A stretch of DNA of 64,000 nt from NCBI RefSeq assembly GCF_042477335.2, contig NC_091254.1, positions 99,535,001 to 99,599,000 on the forward strand, in the 5' to 3' direction. This document shows, piece after piece, positions 44,082 through 56,700 of the stretch (position 1 is its first letter; each line of letters starts with the position of its first letter). Below the pieces are notes generated by a model, which did not search any database, had not been told where the DNA came from, and was given only the letters and a program-made list of their open reading frames with translations. The stretch comes from Ovis canadensis. Taxonomy: Eukaryota; Chordata; Mammalia; Artiodactyla; Bovidae. The translations under genes and the position numbers were made by a program.

Positions 44082-46764
44082 GCTGTTGCGTTGCCACGTT
44101 TGCCAGGCTGGGGAAACGCAAAGTGGGGCTCCGTGCAGGTTTTACGAAACGAGCGTGAGAACACGGAGGAACACGGCCAGGGGTGCGGGAGGATCTGGGC
44201 AGCAGCACCTCCATCTGACCCCCGCTGCCCCCACCACGGCCGGCCAGGGTACTGTGCTGTGCTCCTGTCTGCGAACCCTCCATGGACATCTTTCCATTGG
44301 CTCCCATTCCGCTGAAAAGACGCTGTGTGCAGCTGAAAGTCAACCTCCCCGCAGCTAAGCCAACGTGTCTGCAGAGACCTCTGCTACACAACTACCAGGG
44401 CCGCCTGCACTGTCTTTGTCGAGCTAAAGAGAGGACAAGAAGAACCTCTAAGGGAGGGCGACCCGGGGAAGAAGGCAGGACCAGCTGGAATGGAACAGCT
44501 CGTCATTTACTAATCTGATCACTCTCTCTGCTGCTCCAGCCTGTGGGTCAACATGCAGACATTGTCCCCACCACAGAAACCCTGAACCAGAGGGAAGCGA
44601 GGTCTGCGTGGCGGCCAGGAGGGCGGGATGGGGACTCGAGGGCCTCGGGGCCACCACCGGCAGCTCGGTGTGCCCGGGAGGCCAGGGCCTCCACGGAAAC
44701 TCTTGTCCAAGTTTCACCCCAAGCGAGACTCAGCGCCAGAGGAGAGCGAGAGGTAGGCACCGGCTGCCCACACCTGTCAGACCAGGTCCAGAAGGCCTGG
44801 GTCGCAGGGGTGCAGCTGTCCAGACAGGAACCGGCAGGGGCCAGGCCCGGCCCCCGTGGGGTAACGAACCACCCGTGGGACCAGCCCTGTGCCCACAGGG
44901 GCGTCTCCAGATACCCGGGTAATACGGAAGCCTCGACGGCCGCAGGGGATGCCTGGAGTAGGGCGGGTCCCCCGCGAGGCTGGTCTGCACTCTGGTAGGG
45001 AGGGGAGGCCTGACAGAGGCGGCTGGCCGGCATCCCCATGAGGCAGACGCAGGCTGTCGCGCCCTCTGGGGACCCTCGGGTGGGGGCAGGGGTGGTTAGT
45101 GGTGGAGCTGGTGAACCCCTGGGAGGACACCAGGTGGAAGCTGCCATCAGCAGCACGAAGCTGGGCTCCAGGCAAGTTGCTATGCGACTTTCCCTCCTTG
45201 CATTTTTATTAAAACCTTAAACCGGGAGAAAGGCAGAGAAGCGCATTTCTCTTCCTGAAGAGACACCTGGAAACGCGGCCTCGGAACAATATCCATGATC
45301 ACTCGCACCGTCTGACTCAATTCTCTGGAGGCAGAGATCCCTGTGTGCTCACGGCCCTGCTCCCTGGGTCCACAGGGCGGGGCGGGGCATGAGGAGGCTG
45401 CAGCGGTGCGCCCCCCGCGGTGCCCACTCCAAGCAGGCGGGGGCTCTGACCCCGGGGCCCAGCGCCAGGTGACCCCGGCACAGCACCTGCTGCCCCTGGG
45501 TCCCCCAGAACACACAGCAGTGGAGACGCCCCCAGGGCGACCCCCCCCCCGCCCGTGGCAGCCGTGGTTTCCGCCCCTCTCGCCCTCATGCGGACCTGGT
45601 GCCCTGTGACCCAGTCTGTGTGACCGTCGCTATTCAACCCAAGACTCTCTTCCCTGCAAGTGGGGTTTTCCATGGGCTGTGCCCTCCTGTCCAAGTCCAG
45701 TCTGGAGGACACATCCTCCCCAGAGACAGGGAGTCGCCCACAATGGAGTCTGCTGGGGACCAGGCCCGGGGGACAGGGCACTCGCCCCCCAGGACGAGCA
45801 GCCAGTCATCCAGCAGGAGCCCAGCCTTGGGGCTTCGGCCTCAGCAACTGGCCCCCCTGGGTGGTGGCGAGGGCCGGGGGCCCCTGTCCACCAAGCGCAG
45901 GGCCCCTGGCCAAGGACTGCGCACTGGCCCCATGCAGGCTGTCCCGCGTGACGACCTGGAAGCTGAGGGCAGTGATCACTTTCTGGTGGAAGCAGTGACC
46001 TCCCGGGGCCACGGGGCGCCTGCCTCCAGACAGCTCACTCACGTGGGCTCTCCCCTCCCCCGCCCCAGGTGGAGCCCCCAGTCAACGCCAACTCTTCCGG
46101 GTGAGACCCTGCCGAGTGACAGGCTGCCTGACCCTCGGGGCCCAGACCCACAGCCTGTCCTGAGGGGTGAGAGTCTCCACTTGGCCCCGCCCCGCGGCCC
46201 CGGCCCCGGCCCCGGGAAGCTCCTCCTCAGCCCACAGGTCGGCCTGACTGCTTGACAGCTCTCTAGACGCAGAGCGGCACGCGAGCGTGCTCTCTGCCAA
46301 GGACTCATCTCTGGGAGACGCTCAGGACAGAGCAGAGGCAGGCTCCAAGCCCCTCGGGCTCTGGGCAGTCCGTCCAGCAGTGCACAGTGGCCCCTCCAGG
46401 GAGCTGCGCGCTAGAGAGCCTGCTCCCCAGCTCTGCCACACGGGTTTCTAAACCAAGAGTAAGGGTGCATCCTAGGGAGCTCTGCCCCTCACCCTGGGTC
46501 TGCCTCTGGGCAGCCGGGGCCCCTGGTGCCCCCTGTCCTGCGGGACCCTGCGCCCCGAGGAGCCAGTGTGGGTGCCGGAGCACCAATCTCCCCTCACCCC
46601 GCCCGGCGCAGGGGCCCTCACTCACCCAAGCCCGAGGGGCGCACATGGCTTGTTTCCTGGCTTCACAGACCGTGATTCCCGCGCTGAAGCACAGACCCTG
46701 CGGACCCCCGGCCCTGGAGCCCAGAGACTGAACTGTCCTCAGACGAATCGAGAAAGCGCCAACA
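44081..46764. other. intergenic between convergent genes
   Basis: GC-rich unique DNA between the two 3' ends. Several open frames of 150-220 codons overlap on both strands without splice sites or family resemblance. No transposon recognised. Confidence 0.55.
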
Positions 46765-47616
46765 CGTCTGAAAGATAATTGCTTTTAATTGTCTAAGTTT
46801 TCACTTACGCAACATAATAAAGGCGGATTTATGTGACTTGATATGACATTTTTACAAAAAATGTCCCCCCAACATCTGGGCACAGTATATAAATATTTAC
46901 AATGAAAAAATAGGCAAGGAAAAGGGAATCTTCATTATTCAAGACAATTTCTTTCCAATGCTTATCAGAATCCTGAAAATAAAGTACTTCGTTAGCTTTT
47001 CAGGCATCCACATTTACACGGTGCTTCAGCTGATGTCCAGAGAATTGAGGCATCAGGACTCTGCCCTTTTCTACACTATTTCCCAAGGTGTCTGAGAGTA
47101 AATGAGATACAAAAATGTAAACTTTGAAAGAAGAGAAAAAAAGGATAAACCTGTGAACACGCTGATAGAAAGGCCCTTAGAGAGGTTAGTATTTTACACT
47201 AAAAACCAAAATAAAATGCTCTCTCTGTTTCCTTAGTAGGGACATTAAACTTCCAATTTAATTTGGTTATATTAACAAGAATTGCCTCTAAAGAGGATGT
47301 TAAAAAAATAGCAATGACATTACCATCTTAACTGATGAATATCCATCGCCTTAATTTTCTCTAAAAGAAAGTGTGATCTTTTAAAAAGTGACGAATATAA
47401 ATTATATTGTGGAGGGCTTAAGAAGCCTCTAAGTATGGTATCTTTACATATGAAGACTTTAAAAAATAAACTCGGATAGTGCAAGCCAGCCTGTTTAACT
47501 TGGTGACGTCACAAACACGGTCAGCTCCGCCGTCTAGAAGCACGCCCTGCCTCTGGCCGAGCCGGCCGTCCCGGAGGCCCCGGGAACGTTCCCATGGCGG
47601 CCCCCCGCGCTGGGCC
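46765..47616 (-). other. TUBGCP3: TUBGCP3 3' UTR
   Basis: About 0.85 kb from the stop codon to the predicted cleavage site, markedly AT-rich compared with the flanking DNA, as usual for 3' UTRs. The limits rest on the polyadenylation signal below. Confidence 0.7.
46784..46789 (-). promoter_or_regulatory. TUBGCP3: TUBGCP3 polyadenylation signal ATTAAA
   Basis: TTTAAT on the plus strand reads ATTAAA on the gene strand, followed about 20-30 nt later by a GTGTTGG-rich stretch. It is a common variant signal at the AT/GC composition boundary. Other AT-rich hexamers nearby could also serve. Confidence 0.55.
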
Positions 47617-47775
47617 TCAGGTGTGGGAGCTGCGCCGGCCCCGGGCGCCCAGGGACACACGCAGCCGCGGCTCCCGCGCCCGGTAGTGCTCGTTGAAGTC
47701 CAGCCTGAAGCTCAGGAAGCGCAGGCTCTCGTCGGGGCTGGTCGTCAGCAGCACCAGGAACTGCTGCACTACACC
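47617..47775 (-). CDS. TUBGCP3: TUBGCP3 last coding exon
   Basis: Encodes 52 residues, [20 protein letters not shown] to the basic tail GRRSSHT, then TGA (47,617-47,619). The acceptor CTCCGCAG lies upstream on the gene strand. Confidence 0.95.
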   Translation of the reverse strand, partial: GVVQQFLVLLTTSPDESLRFLSFRLDFNEHYRAREPRLRVSLGARGRRSSHT

Positions 47776-50700
47776 CTGCGGAGGCAGAGGGGGATGCGCT
47801 CGCTCAGGCGCCGTCGGAGCTCCCGCCGTGCAGCCCCGTGGGGGTTTCCAGCGGCTCCCACCCTGGCAGGGTCCCGGGACCAGGGGTCACACCGTCGATG
47901 GAATTCACAACAGCAGCTTCACGGGAAAGGACTAGCCAACAGACTTCCCGTCTGGCCCTTAAGCTCTACAGGAGTCGGTGAAGCAGCAAAGCAAGCACGG
48001 AGAGGGCACCTGTCTGAATTCCGAGCAGGAAAGCCTGCTCACCTTCCACGTGCCTAGAAAGCACGGAGAGTCGGGAAGCCCCGCCAGGAGACACTCAAGA
48101 GCTTAAGGAGCAGACGCGCGCTGGGAACCATGGCCTCAGGGCCCAGGGCCAGGGCCGAGTCGCTAGAGGGGCCCCCCGCTCACACCACAGATCCTCCTCC
48201 ACTCGGGGAACGCGTCTGGGAGTTCCGACCCGTCTGAGCCGCAGAGACGAGGCTGCACTGACTGAGGGAGACCTGTCCGCCCCTCAACAGCCTGTGTTCC
48301 TTGCGGGGGACGGCACGAGGTCTGGACACGCACCTGGTAAAAATGGGTCAGAATGCGCAGCTGGGAGCACATCTTCGGGATGGACTCCCGGAACTCCCGG
48401 ACCCTCTGGCTCTCTTGCTCCTCCTCTGCTGCCGTCACGCCCCACTGGCCCTGAGTCAGGAGAACCAGAGGTCAGACTCCGAACGAAGACACACGCGGGC
48501 TGGGGTAGACGTGGGTGGGGGAGCTGTTTCAGGGCTGTCTCCTCGCGGTTCTGACGCGCGTGGTCAAGGACACGCAGCCGGGAAATCGCCCTGCTGCTAC
48601 ACCATGGGGGAGAGTCCGGGACGCCCGCTCCAAGACCGTGGCATGCACACGTGTGCCCAGGTATGTGCGTCGGGGGGTGGGGGTCAGAGAGCAAAGAGAG
48701 GGGTGGGTTCCTGCTGGAAAACAAGACTTCCAAACACGAGACACACAGAAGGATCCTGTATGTGTCCGAGACACCTGACCACATCCACGGGTGCTGCAGG
48801 AAGCTGGGAGAGAGCAGAAAACAGCTCTCCGGGCCCCCGCACAGGGCCCCACGTGCAGGCCTCAGGTCTGACGGCGGCTTCTTGGGTCACGGCCTCCTGA
48901 ATGTCAATCACTCCTCAGGCACAGTTTCAGCTCTGCCGGCTCCTGCCGTCTGGACACAACACACCGGACAACCCGCCTCACTATGCAGGTCTGCTCCGCA
49001 AGGCGCTGGCGTGCACAGTGGGTGCCGTCTGCAGAGGGGCCTGGCCCAGAGCGCAGGTTCCCGGCTCCCGGCTCCCGGGAAAGGGCAGGCTCTCCAGGGC
49101 GGGGCGGTCTGGAGTCAGCACGGCTGGCTTCCCCAACACCGCCTGCCTGCCCAGCAGCTGACACGGATGAGCATGTGAGAACGGGCGCCCCGGGGAGTGT
49201 GTGTATTTATCCTCACTCCCACTTTGTGAATCAGGAAACGGGGTTCCGGCAGGGCAAGTCAGCAAAGGCAGGAAGCCGGAGACGGGCGAGAGCCTCCAGG
49301 CTGCCCTGCCCAGGAGGCCCTGCGGGTGTCGCCAGCTCTGGTGTCTCACCCACAAACCCTGCTCCGGGCAACGCAAATGGGGTGAACACATGTTCGGGAC
49401 ACATACAGGAGCCTTCTGTGTGTCTCGTGCCAGCAGGAGCCCACCCTGCTCTTTGCTCTCTGACCACTCCCCCCCAACACACACACACCTGTATACACCT
49501 ATGCACACCTCGGCTTCAGAGCAGGCGTCTTGACCTCTTCCCCGTGGTGCAGCAGCAGGGTGATTTCCCAGCCACACGTCCATGACCCGGTGCGTCAGAA
49601 CCGTGAGGGGACGGCCCTGAAACACCTGTCTCCACATACACGGAAGACAACGTGCCGGACACGCTGGATTCTTCCAAGTTACACCCCCACTGACACAGAC
49701 AAGGAAACACTCAACACAGAACCGAACTGTGGCGGCTGAAGAGCCATCTGTCACCACCCCGAGAACAAGCACCTTGAAAACGCCAAAGCCTGTACAGATT
49801 ATGCCCAATACAAGGAACCCCACCAAGACCCAAACTTATTCAGCATTTGCACTTCAAGGTTTAAATGAAAGACTTCAGGGAGGTCGCTGAACACAGCCAC
49901 AGGGCAGAAGTCCAGCTCCTGCGTGCGCACCCGCGTCTACCCGCTCCAGACGAGTGCGTGCAGTCAGGCTCGCCCAGCGGAGACGCCGACGCAGACGGGC
50001 GTCCGGACACTCCCTGAGGGACACTGGCCGGAGACCCGAGCTTCCCGTGCACTTGGCCTGCATTCGTTTTTAAGCTGGGTGACGGTGGCCACCCAGCTCA
50101 CTCAGGGCCCAGTGGGGCACAAGGCAGCCGCAGCAGAGCCCCTGCGGGCTTGCGGTTTCCACGGCAACTGCTCACCACCTGAACCAACACGCCAGCCGTC
50201 CCCAAACCACACCTCAGCTTCCCGCTGCTGCTTCTTGTCCTCAAACTGCAGGCGTCTCTGCAGTTCCTCCAGGGCGGCCCTGCAGATGGCATCCTGCGTG
50301 CTCTGAAGCTCAATGATCTGGTCGAAGACAGCTCTCAGCTGGTTGAGAAGGGCCTGGAGAGAGAGAACAGCCTTTTCTCTTATGAACAGAGCCCTCAACG
50401 TGCGTAGCAATCACTACGCCTTTCAAACAATACACTGACCGTTAGCAAAAAGCCACTGTGAACCCAGACACCGACTCTGACTCTCAGGGGCTCTTAGCTG
50501 TTCCCACTCCCCCACATCAGTCCCCGAGCCTCCACAGTGACGGGAGCGGCCAGAGCCAGCCCCGGCTACCCCACCTCCTGGCCCCGCCACGACCTCGAGA
50601 GCCCCCACGTGCCACCCAACCCCTGGAGCCCGGGGCCGAGTCTGCAGTGCAGCCACTCTGAGGGCCAGAAAGAGACGGGAAAGCATCATTTTATTTTTTT

Positions 50701-53700
50701 TGGTGACACATGCCAAAACCAGACCCACAGGATATGAGAGAAAATTCTTTAAAAAATGTACAGATTCTGCAAGGATTTTTAGAAGACGGTGTACCAGCCT
50801 TCGCACCAGGAATGGAAGGGCGGTTTTGAACAAGTGTGACAGTACGCCTGCTTAATTCAAAGTATCTTTGCCCAGAGTCACAGACAGCTAACCAGCAGAC
50901 TCAAAACTCAGGTGGAAGGAAAGGCCCTGCAAACATCATGCTCCCCAAAAGGGCCCCCGAGGTGAGCACAGGTTTAGTGGGGAGCGGCCCTCAGTAAGCC
51001 TGACGTGCCACTGAAGTCACATAGTTAAACTTCAAAGATGCACTTGAAATTCTACTTCCTACTTCACATTTATCTCAAGTCTCAAGTGAAAGCAAAGTGT
51101 TGCTTATTTCCCCAGATTTTTGAATAAAATCAAAGCTCCCAGAAGCCTCAGCACACATAAGACACAACGTTCAGAGCAGGGCCTGCAGGAGGGACAGTCA
51201 GCAACAAGGGGTTATCCTGACAGACGGCCTGTCCTGACTCCAGCCAGGGCCCGAAGTCAGGCTTCCACCTGCGCCCCCGGTTGGAGGGGCAAGCCCTGAA
51301 CACTCATTCCCGAGCTGCCTGGGGCTGTGTGGCTGTCAGAGGTCCCCATCCATCAGGACAGCTCCCCTGCCCAGAAGGCGGGCGGTCACAGCACTCTCTC
51401 CCTGCCTCACACCCGCTCCTGCCTCAGCCCCACTGCCCCAGCAGACACATCCACCAGCGCCGTGACGGGCCCGTCCGGCCACCTTACCCTGGAGTCAGCG
51501 TCCAGCAGGCAGCGGGAGATGACGGTGCCCAGGAAGGCCTCGTGTGCAGCGATGATGTGGTCTAGGTCCTGCGCCTGCTGCACCTGGTTCCACAGCTCGT
51601 CCCAGGAGCACTCGAGCACCTGGAACCGACACCCAGGCCCAGGGGAGTCGTCCCAGGAGCGCTTGGGCAGCTGGAACCGACACCCAGGCCCGAGGGAGCA
51701 GGTGGCGCGGCCCAGCCTGGCCCAGGGACACCGCGCAGGGGGCGGGGCCGCGGGGGCGGGACCCACCTCAAAGGTGATGTAATACTGCATCTGGTGGATG
51801 AAGTGGACCATCTCGGAGGCCAGGACGTGGCAGTGATGCAGCACCCCGGAGAACTCTGCAAGAGAGCGGGCGGCGGTCAGACTCCGGGCAGGCCTCGGGG
51901 CAGGGCGGTCTTCCTGCAGCGCCAGCTCTGCCGCTCGGCCCCACGGCCGGCAGCCTTCCCGAGCCAGCCTCCGAGCACAGACAGACAGGGCCGCCCAACC
52001 GAGCAATACTCCCACGGAACACGAGGGTCTGACGAGAAACGCAAAGCACAGAGCGTAACCGAGTTTCAAAATTAAAGAAAAAGTCATTTTATAGTAACGC
52101 AGTATCTTGAATAAGATCAACTTTATGATTTCTTTACAGTTAACTCGGTCTGCCTACAGTGTGTGAGACTTTCACTATTCCCTAGCTATTTGGAGACAAA
52201 AATGACATCCCCTTAAGGAATATGACCTTGTCACCCGGGAGGAACGTGAACTTGGAGGGGATGGGCAGAGTCCAGACTCCACTCTTATTCTTTACAAAAC
52301 CAGCGAAAGGCTGGAGGGTCACCAGGGAGCAGCCACTGTCTGCTTGGAGTTTTCACTTATTCAGGGACTCCGCTGGACCATTACGAGATACCACTGTCCC
52401 CAAGGCCCCATCAGGGACTGGCACGGGAGGGACACCGACAAGGAGACGTGCCCTGGCACACCACTGGGGCTGCTCCCGGCCTGTGCTGAGCTGCCCAGAC
52501 AGCCCGCTCGCTGCAGCTGCGGCTCCGGGAGGAACCGTCTGCACCCCTCCTCAGAGAGGAGCGACCCCGCGAGACCCACGAGCAGGGTGAAGACAACTGC
52601 ACGCTGTGCGTCTAACACTCCCCTCGAGCCGAGGCCACACGCAGGGGCTCTGCGGGCCACAGCAACTCCTGGCCGGGGAGAAGCTGAGGCGCGAGGCCGC
52701 TGGACTCACAAGCTGTCAGCTGGCCCTTCACTCCGAGAAATACAACTCACACCTGAAGCAGCCCTGAGTCTCTTTACCCAGTGCCGTGGGAATACGTTTA
52801 AAGCAGTTAAAACATAAGTACTTCTGTTTTCACAACTGATCCACAAATACGCACATAATTCTAAAAGTCCCAAGAGCAAAGCAACCTTCACCCTGAGGTC
52901 CAGTAAGGACGCAAGCAAGCACCCCTCCCGCTGGAGCGCGTGGGCAGCAGAGAGCTGCACGGACACCAGGAGGGGCCACCTCCCCTCCGCTGACCCAGGC
53001 GTCAGACCGTGAGTGATTCTCTACTGCCCCCTCACGGCTGCAGGAAGAACTTCAGGGCTGGCTTCAGACACACCAGCTCTCAAGGGCTTGACCCCTCCCG
53101 CCTCGGCTGGCCTCTGGGCATCTGCACCGGACGCTTCTGCCAACTGGAGAAAGCACCGGAAACAGCCTTGAGAGTTGTTGAAAATACAAAAATACCCTAA
53201 AACCAGGTCTTCACGAACTCAGAATCGCCTCCTCCCGCTTGGAGCTGCAGTGGACGCAGCACTGTTTGAAAGTAACCTCACCCACAACCCTCGCGGCTCG
53301 TCTCTCGAGGCTCTGGAGTCAGAGGACACTGGTGAGGCCTCAGGTCTCCCCCGGATCCGGGGCCTCCGATCAGGGCCAGGCCTCCAGCAGACCCATCTGA
53401 CATCCACCGCCCACTGGGGCCCCGGAGCGCTGCACAGACCCCTTCCTGATGGCCGGCCCGGCGCCCGGGTGCGGCACTGAGGCAGGAGACCAGGAACCAG
53501 CCGAGGCCACAGCCCCGCTGCGCGGCGCTGCCCAGCAGCTGGGCAGAGCGCTAACCGCCTGGCTTAGAAGCTGGCAAACAGATGAGGACGACCTACTCAT
53601 CCACAGGGACAGAAACGAGACACAAGGGACGCTCACAGCAAAGAAGGCCCACCGGCCTTAGAGGCACCGTCCCGCAAGCCTGGGCCACTCCAAGCGTGAG

Positions 53701-56700
53701 AGGGACCGCTGCCATATTCATCGCCAGGAAAGGAAAACAGTCCCGAGGTGACGGGGAGCCAACCACTCCTCCCTGCTCAGGTTTATTTCCAACAAGGACC
53801 AAAAAGGGGCTCCCCTGACACAAAAGCTGTTCGAGAGAACACAGGAAGCTCATCACCAGTGACCCTGGACTGCACGTCCGTCTCACCTGGCTCCAGCTTA
53901 TCTGAAACATAAACCCAGTTGCCACTAACAGCAACAGTTTTGAGATTCACTAAATCTAATGAAAGAATTACCATTTCTTTTCAAAGGAAAAAAACCTCTT
54001 TAAACCATTTCAGATCAACGTTGTCTTTTGTCCAGTTAAATATATATAAATGGATTTAATCATGTAGGCAGACCATTATCAAAAACTCTTTTCCTAAGCA
54101 AATCATTTTCAGGCCTAACTATCTATTCCACACAGCTGACCTTGACAAACATTCCTGAAAGGACACCTAGGACGGTCACCACTGACACTGTGCACGTGGC
54201 CAGGCAGGCTCAGGTGTGAAGGGCTCACACGCCGTTTACAGGAGCATTTTGTGAGTCTTCCCATATTTCTGCCTCAGGTTTACAGTGGGAAGGACGTTTC
54301 TAAACCTCCTGTGTTAACAAGACAAACCACCCAATGGATCTCTGCTCATCAAGCTGCCTGGCCGTTAACAAGGAAAACACTGTCCTGTAAGTTAGGTTAC
54401 AAGTAAGAACCCTGTACCCCAACAGAATCAAGGGCAAAAAGGGCAACTTGCTGGGAAAGGAAACACCAATGACACATGAAGAGGCTCTGCAGGCAAAGGC
54501 GATTTTAAAGCTTAAAGAGAAGGAAGTGAGCTTCCAGGGCCCTCCCTGGAAGGGAGATGCGACGGGAACGCCCTCAGTGGTAGGGCTCTGCACGCCCACG
54601 GCAGGGGGCACAGGCTCCATTCCTGGTCAGAACCAAGATCTCGTATGCTCTGGGGCACAGCCAAAAAAAACTTAGAATAACAAACAATAAAAGTAAATAA
54701 ATGAACCTCAATGCTCACCTATCAAACGGACAGTCTGAACAATTTAATGTCCAGTGTTAGCACCCCCTCCCAAAAAAACCCCAACCAGCAGCACAGACAG
54801 CTTTCGGCCAGTGAGAGCTGTGTTTACGGGGATGTGAACGGACTGGTACAGCTTTCCTAGAAAGCGATCTGACAGTATGCACCAAGGAGCTAAAGTGGAA
54901 AGACTAACAGATATAAACGGCAGTAAGTATAAAGTAAGAGCAAGAGTCGTACCTGTTACCCCAGCAATTCCACTTCCAATTCACCTATGCTGAAGAAACA
55001 TTCAGAGGCACGTAAATACGTATTTATACAACACGGCATTATTTATACTAGTGGAGAATAGTTTAAAAAACTACTAACCAAAGAGAAAAGATAAAATACG
55101 TCCACATGAGGCAATATCATGCTACCAAGTGTTTTACAGGAAGTTTTAATGACAAGCGAAAAGGTTCAGCGAAAGAAGCTGAAACTGAACACAACATAAT
55201 AGAATTACGTTAAAATTACACAGAAAACTGATCAAATAAGCGTGTAGTTATCTCCAAGGAGTAAACTCACTGATGATTAGGCAAAGTAAGAGAGAAGCCA
55301 GTTCACACAGACACTGCTGATACCCCCATGAGAAAATGCACAACCAGCTAACACGCTCAGCTGCTACAGAGCTCAGATCTCCCCACGTCTATAAACACCA
55401 CAGCTGCTTATTTAGAAAACTGAAATAATGACAGAGTCCATCCACCACACTGAACGGACCCACATCAGGCAACGGGGAGGGTGGGAACCCTGGGCCCACA
55501 GGGAGGAGGGCAGGGCAGAGGGAAGGTGGGACGGGCCAGTAACATGCAGGGGTGCTCCTCCCGAAGGTCCCACAGGTGAGGCAGTGCACGGCCACTAGAA
55601 GGGGACGCTGAAGGCATTTACCGTCCACAACCACGGCAGGATCTAACGGAACACGTCCCCTCTGGCCTCCGCCCCAGCTACTTCAGGGGCCCCACTACCC
55701 ACCTTCTGGGACATGAGCCCAGAGAAAGCTGGGCCAGGACCACAAGGGCACCACGGGCCCCCGGCTGGGTCCCGGGGATGCGAGGAGCGAGGGCGCCCAG
55801 CAAGCCCTCGACTCCGCACGATCAGGCAGGCTTGGTGCCTGCCAGCCCCAGCCTCGGGGCTGCCCCGACCTGAACTCGGGGGCCTCCGCCTGGTGAACAG
55901 GCAGAGCCATGTGGGCCCTTCACGGAGCCTGAACTCGGGGGCCTCCGCCTGGTGAACAGGCAGAGCCCACGTGGCCCCTTCACGGAAGCTGCTTCCACCG
56001 CCAGAGGACTAAGGGTGCGACTGCCTGCTCTTCTGGTGACATCATTGGTGGAAATACATTCTCGAAGGTTCTGATCAAATCCCTTTCAATACAAAGACTT
56101 CAAATTTACAACTGAAGTCATTCAATATTTATAAAATTAAAATAAACTTAACTATCTGACATGGAAGTTTTATTACAGCTTTTAATTGTAAAAATTATAA
56201 AATCTTTTCATGCTCTGGTTAATGATCCAAATCAGTATATAAAGCAATTTCCAGATAGACTTTAATTAAAACACTAATAAGTGAATTCTAAATGAGCTGG
56301 TGATCTACTGAACGGCTTTCTTTCCTTAATATTTTTTTAAACATGTATGAACACTACATGATTCTTCACTATAAGAAACTTCATGGCCTAAGAAAAAGCT
56401 AACGACTCAATTTGTTTTTCCTGATTTGCACTGAAGTCAAGATAGCGATATCACAAACGAGCCTCTTCACAAAACACAAACCCACCGGCACACTTTTCAA
56501 TTTCTTTAGGGATCTCTGCGTTAGGTTGCGGATGCCGTGGGCAGGCAGCTACCTGGCAGGTTTCTCAGGAGCTTGGCGTTGCACATGTGGCCCTTCCGGA
56601 TGTCCGTGAGGATGTACTCCATCCGCTTGGCCCGCCACAGGAAGTTGAACACGCGCAGGTAGTGGCTCATGCACTCTCGAGTGAACACCTGCAAAGAGCA

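Larger units (their letters stand above)
51856..56552. other. TUBGCP3: TUBGCP3 intron, 4.7 kb
   Basis: Contains a CHR SINE, an L1 fragment and a 59-bp duplication (listed separately). The stretches 51,856-54,535 and 55,990-56,552 show nothing recognisable; the latter is AT-rich. Confidence 0.7.

Noticed and set aside
45599-46255. 218-codon open frame between the two genes
   Set aside because: GC-rich composition, no splice sites, similar-length frames on the other strand.
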